A stretch of DNA of 64,000 bases, from positions 1-64,000 of the forward strand of contig NZ_JAFFIW010000035.1 of NCBI RefSeq assembly GCF_018588885.1. The letters run 5' to 3'. Origin of the DNA: Mesorhizobium sp. dw_380 (GTDB taxonomy: Bacteria > Pseudomonadota > Alphaproteobacteria > Rhizobiales > Rhizobiaceae). Below, in pieces: positions 23,717 through 32,445 of this stretch (positions are counted from its first letter, which is position 1; every line of letters begins with the position of its first letter). The notes under the pieces are model-generated. The model was not told where the DNA came from, did no database searches, and saw only the letters and a list, made by a program, of their open reading frames with translations. Position numbers and translations under genes: made by a program.

Positions 23717-25876
23717 TCAGGCCGCCTCGTCGACCAGCAAGGCGGCGGTCGGCAGGCGCCCCATGACGGAAATGGCCTGCGAGGCCGCCGTGACATCGCG
23801 CATCGGCGTCACGTTCAGCGTGGCGACGAGCACGATCTCGTCGACCATGGCGACCAGCGGAGAAGCGTTGAGATTATCGGCCAGCGCGCCGCCGTCGACG
23901 ACGACGAGTTCGAAGCTGCGGCCCGCTTGGGCCAGCATATGCTGGGTGAAATAGACGCCCTGCGCTTCCGAGAAGACGGCCTTTGGCCGGCCACTGCCCA
24001 AAACAGCGACATTGCTGCCGGCCGTGTATTGGCTCAGCGCCTCGAAGGCATATTCACCGCGCAGCACGTCGAGGAGACCAGGCTGCGGCTCCCTGCTGCC
24101 GCTACCGGCATTGGTGTCGATGAACAGGACACGGCTGCCCCTGGCGGCCGCGGCATTGGCGAGCAGGCGCGCCACCCTGCTCCGCTGCGCGGCGTCCTGC
24201 GGTGGCGACGTGACCAGGATGGACGGCACCAGCGGCCAGTCCGGCGGACGCCGGCTGGACGAGAAAAGGCGCCTCAGCGCCAGGCCCGCGACCGCATCCG
24301 TCTTCTGTCCGGCCGGGGCAGCCGCGCCGCCAAAAGGCCACCAGCGGCGGCGCGCCGATTTCGCCGGCAGCACGCCCACCACAGGCGCATCGATGGCCGA
24401 TTGCATCTGGGCGCTCGAAAGCACCGTCGGCGAGACATATTCGGTGATCAGCGCCAGGCCGGTGCCAAGCCCCAGGCCGCCGAATATCGCGCCGAACAAC
24501 AGCAGCGGCAGAGGCGGCCAGCTCTTCTTCAGGGCCGGCATGGCATCCGAGATGACACGCGCATTGGTGCTGTTGACGGTGATCTGCTCGCGCGTCTCCT
24601 GCGCCCGCTGCAGATAGGTGGCGTAGACGGAGCGCACCGCCTCGAGATCGCGCTGCAATTCGCGCAGCCTGACCGACGCCTGGTCGGTGTCGAGCGACTT
24701 ACTCTTCATGCCGGCGACCTTGGCCTCCAGCGCCTGCTGGTTGGCCAGCGCCCGCTCGTAGTCGGTCTCGGCGGCGGCGCCGATGCGGCCGAGTTCGCGC
24801 GCGATGAGCGCGCGCGTGTCGCGCAGCTGCTGCTGGGCCGCGATCATCGAGGGATGGCGCGGCCCGAGTTCGGTGCCGAGCTGCGAGACCTGGTCGACAA
24901 GCGTCGCCTCCTGCGCCCGCAGGCTCGATATCACCGACGAGCGCATCGCTTCCGAGGTCGCGTCCGGCGCGCCGCCCGACCGGCGCAGTTGGTCGACCTG
25001 CGCCTTCAGCGCGGCGGTGCGGCTCTGCGCGGCCGAGAGCTGCGTGTTGATCTCGGTCAGTTCCTGGTCGCTGACCAGATTGCCCGCCGCCATCACCATG
25101 TTGTTGGCGGACTTGTAGGCCTCAACGGCATTTTCGGCCTGCTGGACGCGCTTGCGCTGCTCATCGAGCCGCGCGGTGATGGAATCGGAGGCGTCCCTGG
25201 CCATCCTGGCGCGCGCGTCCGCCTGGTCGGCCAGATAGGCCTGCGCGATCGCATTGGCCAGAAGTGCGGCCTTGTCGGCGCTCTTGGCCGTGATGATGAC
25301 GTCGATCACCAGCACCTTGTCGGCCCGCTTCACCGCCAGCTGCCTGCGCAGCGCGTCGAGCGTCTTCACCGTCTTGTCGCTCTCGTCCGATCGCGGGCCC
25401 AGCAGTCCGCCGAGCAGGCGGCCAACCAGGCCCTGCCCGTTGAATTCCGGATCCTCGGTCAGGTTCGTCGCCTTGATAGCCCTGAGCAGCACGCCGCTCG
25501 ACTGGACGACGCTGACCTGGCTTTCCACCATGGTGATGCCGCCATCGGGTGGCACCCGGCTCGGATTGACGTCGTTGTTGACCACCTGCAGGTCCTGCGG
25601 GTCGATGATGATTTCCGCCACCGAGCTGTAGAGCGCCGGGGTGAACAGCCCATAGAGCAGCGTCACAAGCGTCAGCAGCGCGGCGGTGGCGAAGATCAGG
25701 AAACGGCGGCGCACCAATATGCGCTTCAGGTCACCCAGCTCGACGGTCGAGGATGCATAGGACGCCGTCGGCACTGGCTCCGGGGCATATTGGACCACCT
25801 CCGGAGCATGTTGTTGCGGCAACGAGAGCAGGGATGATTGCAAAGGTCGCTCCGACAACACTCCATCTGTCCGCAA
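23717..25876 (-). CDS. ExoP/Wzz-type chain-length protein with degenerate kinase domain
   Basis: The 719-residue protein has an N-terminal Wzz domain between two membrane segments (about residues 60-80 and 455-475), a long coiled-coil periplasmic region (about 190-440), and a C-terminal BY-kinase-like domain. In that last domain the P-loop is gone: where SxxxGEGKST is expected it reads SPPQDAAQRSRVA, although VLFIDTN (Walker A') and VVVDGG (Walker B-like) remain. There is no C-terminal tyrosine cluster. It therefore likely sets chain length without kinase activity. The start must be TTG or GTG: an in-frame stop lies just upstream and the first in-frame ATG is over 100 codons in. Confidence 0.85.
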   Translation of the reverse strand: MRTDGVLSERPLQSSLLSLPQQHAPEVVQYAPEPVPTASYASSTVELGDLKRILVRRRFLIFATAALLTLVTLLYGLFTPALYSSVAEIIIDPQDLQVVNNDVNPSRVPPDGGITMVESQVSVVQSSGVLLRAIKATNLTEDPEFNGQGLVGRLLGGLLGPRSDESDKTVKTLDALRRQLAVKRADKVLVIDVIITAKSADKAALLANAIAQAYLADQADARARMARDASDSITARLDEQRKRVQQAENAVEAYKSANNMVMAAGNLVSDQELTEINTQLSAAQSRTAALKAQVDQLRRSGGAPDATSEAMRSSVISSLRAQEATLVDQVSQLGTELGPRHPSMIAAQQQLRDTRALIARELGRIGAAAETDYERALANQQALEAKVAGMKSKSLDTDQASVRLRELQRDLEAVRSVYATYLQRAQETREQITVNSTNARVISDAMPALKKSWPPLPLLLFGAIFGGLGLGTGLALITEYVSPTVLSSAQMQSAIDAPVVGVLPAKSARRRWWPFGGAAAPAGQKTDAVAGLALRRLFSSSRRPPDWPLVPSILVTSPPQDAAQRSRVARLLANAAAARGSRVLFIDTNAGSGSREPQPGLLDVLRGEYAFEALSQYTAGSNVAVLGSGRPKAVFSEAQGVYFTQHMLAQAGRSFELVVVDGGALADNLNASPLVAMVDEIVLVATLNVTPMRDVTAASQAISVMGRLPTAALLVDEAA

Positions 25877-25955
25877 GTCTAAATCGCGGCTTCATCCTAG
25901 CTATTCCTCCAACTGTTAAAACACTGTTAATTATGTTCGGAGCTCTTCTGATTTT

Positions 25956-25970
25956 TGGCACGGACTTTGC
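25956..25970 (+). promoter_or_regulatory. Sigma-54 (RpoN) promoter for the 26130 gene
   Basis: TTGGCACG-GACT-TTGC (the first T at 25955) is a perfect match to the RpoN -24/-12 consensus. The inferred start is near 25982, about 150 bases before the ATG at 26130. Two CTGTTAA repeats at 25912 and 25924 lie just upstream and might be activator contacts. Confidence 0.8.
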
Positions 25971-26129
25971 GTAGTAAAAACGCATGAGGGGTGTCGGCGC
26001 GGCGCGGGCGGGCAGGAGACGGACCGAAATGAGGCAGCACTTCACGCCGGCCCATCCGTCCGCGCTTCAGCCGTGTCCAGAATTCGAACACCGGCAGGAT
26101 GCCGAACATCAGAACGCAAGGGATGCGAC

Positions 26130-27653
26130 ATGCAAGTGAGCCTACGCCTGGACAGCGAATGCCTCCGTGCTTTTCACCTGATGCTGCTGCAGCGCCTGGC
26201 AGCACTGCCGCATGTCGAGCTCAGCGTCGACGCCAGGCCGGCTGATGGCGGCATTCCAGGCAGCGCCGTGGCCCTGTTCCAACTTGAAACGGCCATCCAT
26301 GGCCTGCCCGCAAACGGGGTGGCCAAGCGCCTGCCGCTTTCGGCGCTGGCGCCCTACCCAACGCGGCCGGCCGCCTCACCGGATCTGGTGATCGACCTCT
26401 GCGGCGACGTGAGCCTGGACGGAACGCGCGTCTGGCGCGTGACCTATGACGGCGCCGCTGGCGAAGCTGTCTTGCTGGCACTGATCCTCGACGGCCGCAC
26501 GCCGATTGCCCGCATCGAGGAGAACGGCGCCGCCATTGCCGAAGGACGCCTGGGCACCGAATATGGCGGCATCGCGCTTGCCTCCTTCCAGGACATGCTG
26601 GCGCGCACGGCAAGCCTGATCCTGGCGGCCCCGATCCTCCCGGCAATGACACGCGCGGCGCGCGCCGCCTTGCCCGTCCTGCCAGAGCCGGCGCAAGCCG
26701 TCGCCCCGCCGGCAATGCCCTCCACAACCAAGCTTGGCGTCAGGGCCGGCAAGGCGCTGGCGCGGCGGATCGTCCAGAAAATCTACCATCTCTGCTACAA
26801 CGCCCCGCACTGGAAAGTCGGCTGGCGCCGAACCGATGGCCGCGACCTTTACGACCTGCGCGCGCATCCGGCATCGGGCTGGCAGGAACTGCGCGACGAC
26901 GGCAGCCGCTTCTATGCCGATCCGTTTCCAATCCTTTATCAAGGGAAGGTAACGCTGTTCGTGGAGGACTATATCCACCGGCTGGGCCGGGCCATCATAT
27001 CGGCCGTACCTTTCGGCCCGTCGGGACCGATTGGCCGCCCGGAGCCGGTGCTCGACCTGCCCTATCATCTCTCCTATCCCTTCGTCTTCGAGCGCGACGG
27101 CGAGGTGTGGATGGTGCCGGAAAGCTGCGCCAACGGTACGGTCGACCTCTACCGCGCCACCGCCTTCCCCGGCGGATGGGTCAAGGAAGCGACGCTGCTG
27201 TCCGGTGTTGTCGCCAGCGACGCCACCCTGGTCGAGCATGGCGGTCGCTGGTGGCTGTTCGCCACGGTCAGGGACGGTGGCGGCGCGTTCTCCGACGCGC
27301 TGCATCTGTGGTCGGCGCCGGACTTTCGCGGGCCATGGACGCCGCACCCCAGAAATCCCGTATTGATCGACATCGCCTCGGCGCGACCGGCCGGCCGCAT
27401 GGTCGAGCACGACGGCCAGCTGCTACGTCCGGTGCAGGATTGCCGCAGGAGTTATGGCGCGGCCCTTGGCATCGCACGCGTTGTTCACCTTGATTTGAAC
27501 GGCATGGAGCAGGTCGTCGAGACGATCTTAACCCCTGGTGCGCTATGGAGTGGGCGCAAGCTGCACACGCTCAACGAGGCGGGTGGCCTGGAATTCATCG
27601 ATGGCTCGGGCATCGCGCCGCGCTGGAAGAAGAGGCGGCCGTCATTAACCTAA
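26130..27653 (+). CDS. GINT1-like / formyltransferase-like glycan enzyme
   Basis: A 507-residue protein. Residues 1-200 are a poorly conserved alpha/beta-like region. Residues about 230-507 are a beta-propeller-like domain with FYADPFPILYQGKVTLFVEDY, HLSYPFVFERDGEVWMVPES, VEHGGRWWLFATV and HPRNPVLIDIASARPAGRM. That half resembles the glucosamine inositolphosphorylceramide transferase (GINT1) N-terminal family and GH43-like propellers found in polysaccharide clusters. It probably modifies or transfers a sugar; the reaction is not known. A perfect sigma-54 promoter lies upstream. I start at 26130 (AGGGA upstream). Confidence 0.7.
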   Translation: MQVSLRLDSECLRAFHLMLLQRLAALPHVELSVDARPADGGIPGSAVALFQLETAIHGLPANGVAKRLPLSALAPYPTRPAASPDLVIDLCGDVSLDGTRVWRVTYDGAAGEAVLLALILDGRTPIARIEENGAAIAEGRLGTEYGGIALASFQDMLARTASLILAAPILPAMTRAARAALPVLPEPAQAVAPPAMPSTTKLGVRAGKALARRIVQKIYHLCYNAPHWKVGWRRTDGRDLYDLRAHPASGWQELRDDGSRFYADPFPILYQGKVTLFVEDYIHRLGRAIISAVPFGPSGPIGRPEPVLDLPYHLSYPFVFERDGEVWMVPESCANGTVDLYRATAFPGGWVKEATLLSGVVASDATLVEHGGRWWLFATVRDGGGAFSDALHLWSAPDFRGPWTPHPRNPVLIDIASARPAGRMVEHDGQLLRPVQDCRRSYGAALGIARVVHLDLNGMEQVVETILTPGALWSGRKLHTLNEAGGLEFIDGSGIAPRWKKRRPSLT

Positions 27654-27744
27654 ACAACGCTTACCATCAGCCACCCGCACTGGTTGCTTCAGGTTGATAA
27701 GGATTGGGAGGAAGATATTTCAACAACGGATCGTGAGAAGAAAG

Positions 27745-28959
27745 ATGACCAGCATAAAGGATAGCGAGATGACCGGCGCCGAGGCCGGGCAGGCCGAAGT
27801 CGACGTGGCGATTGTTGGTGCGGGACTGGCCGGCACGACATTGGCCACCCTGCTGGCCAGGGCGGGCCGCAAGGTCGCGCTGATCGATCCGCACCAGACC
27901 CATCCCGACGAGTTCAGGGCCGAGAAGATTGGCACGGGCCAGGGCCGCCTGTTCGAGAAACTGGGCCTGAACTCGATCGTCCTGCCTCTCCTGACGCCGA
28001 TGGACGACATCCATGTCTTTCGCCTTGGCCAGTTGTTCTCACGCGATCGGCGCGTCGAATATGGATTCTCCTATGGCGCCCTGATCAACGGTCTGCGCGC
28101 GGCCCTGCCGCCCCAGGTACCGGTCACCGTGGGCAAGGTCGCAGAGATCACGACCGGGCCGGACAAGCAGCGGCTTGTCCTCAACACCGGCGCCATCATC
28201 GAAGCGCGGCTGCTTGTGGTGGCCACCGGCCATAGCGAGGCGGTGCGTCGCGCCATCGGCGTCCGCCGCGTCGAGATTTCCAAGGCCCACTCACTTTCGA
28301 TCGGCTTCGATCTTGCCGTCTCGCCAAGCGAATGCACCTACCAGACCGTGACCTGTTTCGCCAGGCGCCCCGAAGACCGCATCGCCTACATCAGCGTATT
28401 TCCAATCAAAGGCACCATGCGTGCGAACATGTTCGGATACCGGCAGGCTGGCGAGGCATGGACCAAGGCGTTCCGTCAGGATCCACAGAAAATGCTTTGC
28501 GAAATGATGCCCGAGATCGCGGCGCAGTGCGGAAACTTCAAGATCAGCGGACCTGTCGAGATCAGGCCGATCGACCTGACGAGGACGGAAGGGCATCGCC
28601 GTGACGGCGTCGTCTTCATCGGCGACGCCTTCTGCACGACGTGCCCGACGCCGGGCGTCGGCATCGCGCGGGTGATGACCGATGTCGATCAGCTCCACTC
28701 GGTTCACATCCCGCGCTGGTTCGAAACACCAGGCATGGCGGCCGACAAGATCAGCGCCTTCTATGACGACCCGGTCAAGGCGGCCACGGACGAGGACGGC
28801 ATGCGAGCGAGCCAGTATGCCAGGGCGATCACCATCGGCACCGGACTGGAATGGCGCGTGCGCCGCCTGCGCAACAACACGGCGCGCCAGCTGATGATCA
28901 TCGGCCGCAAGATGCGCAATTTCGGACAACGGCCAGCGACAGTGGCCGAGATGCAATAA
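27745..28959 (+). CDS. FAD-dependent monooxygenase-like oxidoreductase
   Basis: The 404-residue flavoprotein has the dinucleotide-binding motif VAIVGAGLAGTTLATLLARAG near the N-terminus, LLVVATGHSEAVRRA, and the second FAD motif VFIGDAFCTTCPTPGVGIARVMTD. This is the aromatic hydroxylase/halogenase-like fold. The substrate is not evident. It follows the GINT1-like gene in the same direction by 91 bases and may be co-transcribed. The ATG at 27745 is my choice; an in-frame GTG (27733) and TTG (27694) also exist. A symmetric terminator follows immediately. Confidence 0.82.
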   Translation: MTSIKDSEMTGAEAGQAEVDVAIVGAGLAGTTLATLLARAGRKVALIDPHQTHPDEFRAEKIGTGQGRLFEKLGLNSIVLPLLTPMDDIHVFRLGQLFSRDRRVEYGFSYGALINGLRAALPPQVPVTVGKVAEITTGPDKQRLVLNTGAIIEARLLVVATGHSEAVRRAIGVRRVEISKAHSLSIGFDLAVSPSECTYQTVTCFARRPEDRIAYISVFPIKGTMRANMFGYRQAGEAWTKAFRQDPQKMLCEMMPEIAAQCGNFKISGPVEIRPIDLTRTEGHRRDGVVFIGDAFCTTCPTPGVGIARVMTDVDQLHSVHIPRWFETPGMAADKISAFYDDPVKAATDEDGMRASQYARAITIGTGLEWRVRRLRNNTARQLMIIGRKMRNFGQRPATVAEMQ

Positions 28960-28993
28960 AGGCGCGATCAACCGACCGCGCCTTATTGCTTTT
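28959..28993. terminator. Bidirectional terminator
   Basis: AAGGCGCG, a 10-base loop, CGCGCCTT, followed by ATTGCTTTT on the plus strand and TTTATTG on the minus strand. It overlaps the FAD gene's stop and can also end the convergent peptide gene at 29029-29118. Confidence 0.8.
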
Positions 28994-29028
28994 GCCTCAC
29001 CGGGCGAACCCGTCAGACGTTCAACCGC

Positions 29029-29118
29029 TCAACTTGGCGTCTGGAATGACGACGGAGCCGCCACGACGGACGAAAGCTTGTCCCGCTTCTGCAATGTTGG
29101 CTTCTCATATTTCTTCAA
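29029..29118 (-). CDS. Putative RiPP precursor peptide, YxxPxL type (copy A)
   Basis: From a TTG at 29118 (GAGGAGGG eight bases upstream) the frame encodes 29 residues: leader KKYEKPTLQKRDKLSSVVA, then a short tail ending FQTPS. It shares KKxYxKPxLxKRxxLSxVxA with the three other short genes in this window. Tyr, Pro and Leu have the YxxPxL spacing of leader peptides recognised by RRE domains in lasso peptide and related pathways. No modification enzyme is visible nearby. The non-ATG start lowers confidence in the exact N-terminus, not in the gene. Confidence 0.7.
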   Translation of the reverse strand: MKKYEKPTLQKRDKLSSVVAAPSSFQTPS

Positions 29119-29180
29119 TGTACATGCCCTCCTCGTTGAATACCGGGCTAAAAGAGCCAATTTGCTGCCATATGTCAATT

Positions 29181-29240
29181 GTGCGACGTCCGGCTGCACA
29201 GCTTAAAAGTGTGCAACGTCCGGCTGCGCAGCTTAAAAGC
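29181..29240. repeat. 30-bp tandem repeat, two copies
   Basis: Two head-to-tail 30-base units beginning GTGC[G/A]ACGTCCGGCTGC differ at three positions. They lie 63-122 bases upstream of peptide gene copy A, next to a minus-strand TTGACA at about 29174-29179, so they may be part of its promoter region. Confidence 0.85.
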
Positions 29241-29381
29241 CCATGACCCCAGCTGCAGTCCCGCCTTCCTCGCCTCCTCGCGCAGGATGCGGCCGGAATT
29301 TCGAACTGGCCAATGCCGGGCCCCTTCAGTAATAAATCGTTGCCGAGAAACGCGATGAAGATCGCGCCGGGAGGAAGCATC

Positions 29382-30413
29382 ATGTCGAACAATGCCTTGC
29401 CGCTGGTCATCAGCGCGCCGGAACCACGCACGCTCGAGCTGATCTTCACCCCACCGCAACTGGCGCGCCTCAAGGCCCACTACCGCATCGTCGAGACGAC
29501 GGCTGACGGCGTCGCGGAACTGCCGGAAGATGTGTTGACTGAAGCCCGCTATATCATCGGCCAGCCGCCGATCTCGCCGGAAACGCTGGACAAGATGAAG
29601 GCGCTGCGCTGTGTCTTCAATGTCGAGACCAACCTCGTCAACAACATGCCCTATGAGACGCTGTTTGCGCGGGGCATCCATGTCGTCACCACCGGCCTCG
29701 TGTTCGCCGAGCCGGTGGCAGAGCTTGGCCTTGCCATGGCGCTCAACCTTGCCCGCGACATCGTCGATGCCGACCTCGCCTTCCGCCAGGGCAAGGAGTT
29801 GTGGGGCGGCGACGGCAACCAGACGGCGCGGCTCTTGTCGGGCGCCGATGTCGGCATCATCGGCTTCGGCGATCTCGGCCGCGCGCTGAACCGGCTGCTG
29901 ACCGGTTTTCGCACCCGCACGAAAGTCTTCGATCCCTGGCTGCCGCCGTCGATCCTGATCGACAATGGCGTCGAGCCGGCTTCGCTCGACGAGGTGCTGA
30001 CCTCAAGTGATTTCGTCTTCGTCGTCGCCTCGGTGACCTCTGAGAACCAGGGCTTTCTCGGCGCGGACGCGTTCGCGAAGATGCGCAAGGGCGCCGCCTT
30101 CATCCTGCTCAGCCGCGCCGGCGTGGTCGACTTCCCCGCTTTGATGGCGGCGGTGAAAAGCGGCCACGTCGTCGCCGCCAGCGACGTTTTCCCCGAGGAG
30201 CCGCTGGCGCTGGACCATCCCGTGCGCACCCTGCCCGGCTTCCTGCGCTCGGCCCACCGCGCCGGCGCGCTCGACATCGCCTTCAAGCGCATGGGCGACA
30301 TGGTGCTGGAGGACATGGACCTGATCGACCGCGGCCTGCCGCCGCTGCGCTCCAAGCGGGCAGAGCGCGAGACGGTCTCGCGCATGCGCTCGAAGCCGGC
30401 CGACAGGAATTGA
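29382..30413 (+). CDS. D-2-hydroxyacid dehydrogenase family protein
   Basis: The 343-residue protein has the NAD-binding GADVGIIGFGDLGRALNRLL and the catalytic-domain features of the family: NMPYETLFARGIHVVTT, AEPVAELGLAMALNLAR, FILLSRAGVVDFPALMAAV (substrate arginine) and SAHRAGAL containing the catalytic histidine. It reduces a 2-ketoacid or oxidises a 2-hydroxyacid; the substrate is unknown. GGGAGGAAG precedes the ATG at 29382; the longer frame to 29313 is not supported. Confidence 0.9.
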   Translation: MSNNALPLVISAPEPRTLELIFTPPQLARLKAHYRIVETTADGVAELPEDVLTEARYIIGQPPISPETLDKMKALRCVFNVETNLVNNMPYETLFARGIHVVTTGLVFAEPVAELGLAMALNLARDIVDADLAFRQGKELWGGDGNQTARLLSGADVGIIGFGDLGRALNRLLTGFRTRTKVFDPWLPPSILIDNGVEPASLDEVLTSSDFVFVVASVTSENQGFLGADAFAKMRKGAAFILLSRAGVVDFPALMAAVKSGHVVAASDVFPEEPLALDHPVRTLPGFLRSAHRAGALDIAFKRMGDMVLEDMDLIDRGLPPLRSKRAERETVSRMRSKPADRN

Positions 30414-30641
30414 GGCCACGGAACCTTGGCGGCGTTTTGGCTGCGGCACAACGATAGGGCGCAACCGTTGATCCGCCCCTTGCGTCGTGCAATCCGGCTC
30501 TGGACCCCATCTTGTGGGATTTAGGCATCAGCTTGTCCTAAAACAGCGAATAGCTGGGGATTTCAGGGACCGAAACGCTTTGACAACAGGCATTCCCTGG
30601 CGTCACGTGCACTGGCCAATGTATGGGGCAAGGGGAATAAA

Positions 30642-30737
30642 ATGAAGAAAAGCTATGTGAAGCCGTCGCTTCTGAAGCGCCAGAAACTGTCGTCGATTAC
30701 CGCAATTGCGTGTCCGATCTCGCAGTGCGCGGACTGA
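30642..30737 (+). CDS. Putative RiPP precursor peptide, YxxPxL type (copy B)
   Basis: A 31-residue peptide: leader MKKSYVKPSLLKRQKLSSIT, then a tail ending ISQCAD that contains two cysteines five residues apart. AAGGGG lies five bases before the ATG. It shares the family motif KKxYxKPxLxKRxxLSxxxA. It is the only one of the four with cysteines, which could be sites for a thioether, disulfide or metal. A chain of three hairpins ending in a terminator-like stem follows 29 bases later and is probably its 3' untranslated region. Confidence 0.72.
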   Translation: MKKSYVKPSLLKRQKLSSITAIACPISQCAD

Positions 30738-30765
30738 ACCGCATGGTGATAGCCTGACCAGCCCG

Positions 30766-30885
30766 CTTTTCTGAGGTGGTGTGATGGAACAACCATCCCT
30801 CTGAAAAGTTTTGAAAATGGCCGGACGGTCTTAAGCCCGGCGTACTCCAGAAGGCCCGTCACGAGTCGCGTCGGTGGCGGGCCTT
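30766..30885 (+). ncRNA. Structured RNA downstream of peptide gene B
   Basis: Three consecutive inverted repeats. The first is CTTTTCTGAGG ... CCTCTGAAAAG at 30766-30808 with an inner GATGG-AACAA-CCATC. The second is GCCGG ... CCGGC at 30820-30841. The third is AAGGCCCGTCAC ... GTGGCGGGCCTT at 30851-30883, followed by only three T. It may be a 3' untranslated region, a processed small RNA, or an independent RNA; I cannot tell which. Confidence 0.5.
30851..30885 (+). terminator. Probable terminator for peptide gene B
   Basis: A 12-base-pair stem (one G-U pair) with an 11-base loop and a short T tract. The weak T tract makes the call moderate. Confidence 0.55.
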
Positions 30886-31087
30886 TCCGTGTCGGCCTGC
30901 GCGCGGCGCGAATCTCAGACGGCCGGTCAGCGGCCATGCGGCCTGCAGATGTCCGGTGTCGTCAGCCTCGACGACCCGCGCCTCGACCAGCTTGTGGCCA
31001 GCCTTGTGCGAGCGCTAGAGTGGCATTCCTCGCAATAAAGATCGGCCTGCCGACATGAAATTGGACTGAGAGCAACAAGGGTTCGCG

Positions 31088-31759
31088 ATGCTCAACACCT
31101 TCGACTATGGCGGCAAGGAAGCCGACACTGTGCATGCGCTGGAGGAGGACATCATCTTCGGCCGGCTGGCGCCCGGCACGCGCCTGGTCGAGGACGTGCT
31201 GCTCGCCCGCTTTCCGGTTTCGCGCCACACCATCCGCCAGGCGCTCTACCAGTTGGAAAAACTCGGCATCGTCACGCGCGAACGCAACAAGGGCGCCATG
31301 GTGCGCCGGCTCTCCCCAGAGGAGGTGCGGCAGATCTACGAAGTGCGCGAAATGCTGCAACGCCAGGCGGCGCTGATGATCCCCCTGCCGGTCAGCGACG
31401 CGCTGATCGCCGAACTGACTGACATTCACCGCGTCTACAGCGGTCATGTCGACCGCGGCTATCTCAGGGGCATCCACGAGGCCAACGACCGTTTCCACCT
31501 CACAATGTTCTCGGCCTGCGGCAACGCCTATCTCGTCTCCTCGATCGAACACTACATGCGCCTCAGCCTGCCGGTGCGGGCCAATTCGCTGGCCGACAGG
31601 GATAAGCTCGACGTCTCGCGGCAACACCATTGGATGATGATCGAGGCGCTGAAGCGCAGGGACAATTGGGTGCTGGCGCAACTCTGCGTCGACCATCTGC
31701 AGCCGAGCAAGGATTTCTATCTCCAGGAGATAGGAACGGCGGCTGGCGCGGGCGGCTAA
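31088..31759 (+). CDS. GntR-family regulator, FadR/FCD type
   Basis: The 223-residue protein has an N-terminal winged helix (EEDIIFGRLAPGTRLVEDVLLARFPVSRHTIRQALYQLEKLGIV). The all-helical FCD ligand-binding domain follows, with the metal-ligand pattern DRFHLTMFSACGN and a histidine in VSRQHHWMMIEAL. Such regulators usually repress catabolic genes until a small carboxylate binds. Its target is not obvious; the hydroxyacid dehydrogenase upstream is a candidate. AAGGG lies ahead of the ATG. Confidence 0.92.
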   Translation: MLNTFDYGGKEADTVHALEEDIIFGRLAPGTRLVEDVLLARFPVSRHTIRQALYQLEKLGIVTRERNKGAMVRRLSPEEVRQIYEVREMLQRQAALMIPLPVSDALIAELTDIHRVYSGHVDRGYLRGIHEANDRFHLTMFSACGNAYLVSSIEHYMRLSLPVRANSLADRDKLDVSRQHHWMMIEALKRRDNWVLAQLCVDHLQPSKDFYLQEIGTAAGAGG

Positions 31760-32013
31760 ACCCGGATGCCGCGCGGACAACGCCACCGCGCTGTCCTCTG
31801 CAACGATTGCCAACAAAAGGCTCCCCTCGCGCGACTCGCGAGGGCACCATCAAGGCAACGAAGAGCTTCGTGGAAAGTTTCAAGGTTTCACGAGAATATA
31901 TTTCTGCCGGTCCCACCTTTCTTGGGATGATAAACTGGAACTTCCCCGACTCTGGGCCGTTCAAAAGCTGATCGTTTGCTTCGGCGGTCAAAAAAACAGG
32001 GAAGGATCCTATC

Positions 32014-32319
32014 ATGAAAACCAAGATGATCTGCTTGGGCGCAATTGCGCTTTCGATAGCCGCCGGCTCGGCTCTCGCCGCCGGCAGCACTGGCACATCC
32101 GCTCTCGACGACCCGGCCAAGATGCAACCCTTCTACACGGACTCCACCATGAAGAAGATGCGCGGCAATGACGAGTTCATCAGAGCCTGGAAGGCGCTGA
32201 CGCCCGAAGACCAGAAGATGATGATGACAGCTTGTGCCGACGAGGCCAAGAACGCCAATGCCGCCAACAGCCATCCGGAATTCTGCAGCAGCGTGAAGGC
32301 GAATGGCGGCAGCAAGTAA
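32014..32319 (+). CDS. Small secreted protein, paralogue of the 1944 gene
   Basis: A 101-residue protein with a signal peptide (MKTKMICLGAIALSIAAGSALA) and mature motifs DDPAKMQPFYTD, STMKKMRG, LTPEDQKMMMTACADEA and HPEFCSSVKA. The order and spacing match the 91-residue protein at 1944, including both cysteines. GGGAAGG lies upstream and a clean terminator downstream, so it is a single-gene unit. Function unknown. Confidence 0.85.
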   Translation: MKTKMICLGAIALSIAAGSALAAGSTGTSALDDPAKMQPFYTDSTMKKMRGNDEFIRAWKALTPEDQKMMMTACADEAKNANAANSHPEFCSSVKANGGSK

Positions 32320-32342
32320 ACGCGTCATCGCCACGTCCATGA

Positions 32343-32369
32343 AAACAGCCCTATTCGGGGCTGTTTTTT
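32343..32369 (+). terminator. Rho-independent terminator after the secreted-protein gene
   Basis: A compact ACAGCCC / GGGCTGT stem with a 6-base loop, followed by a T run, 24 bases after the stop. Confidence 0.9.
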
Positions 32370-32445
32370 GCGGCTGGTGCGGCCGGCCCTTCTTGCCGCT
32401 CCAGCGCCCCGTCGGCCATAATCCGCGACTTCGCGGAGAACACCG

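Noticed and set aside
23705..25837. Long plus-strand frame (710 codons) opposite the ExoP-like gene
   Set aside because: Composition is Arg/Gln/Asp-rich with no domain, and the minus strand encodes a clear Wzz-type protein.
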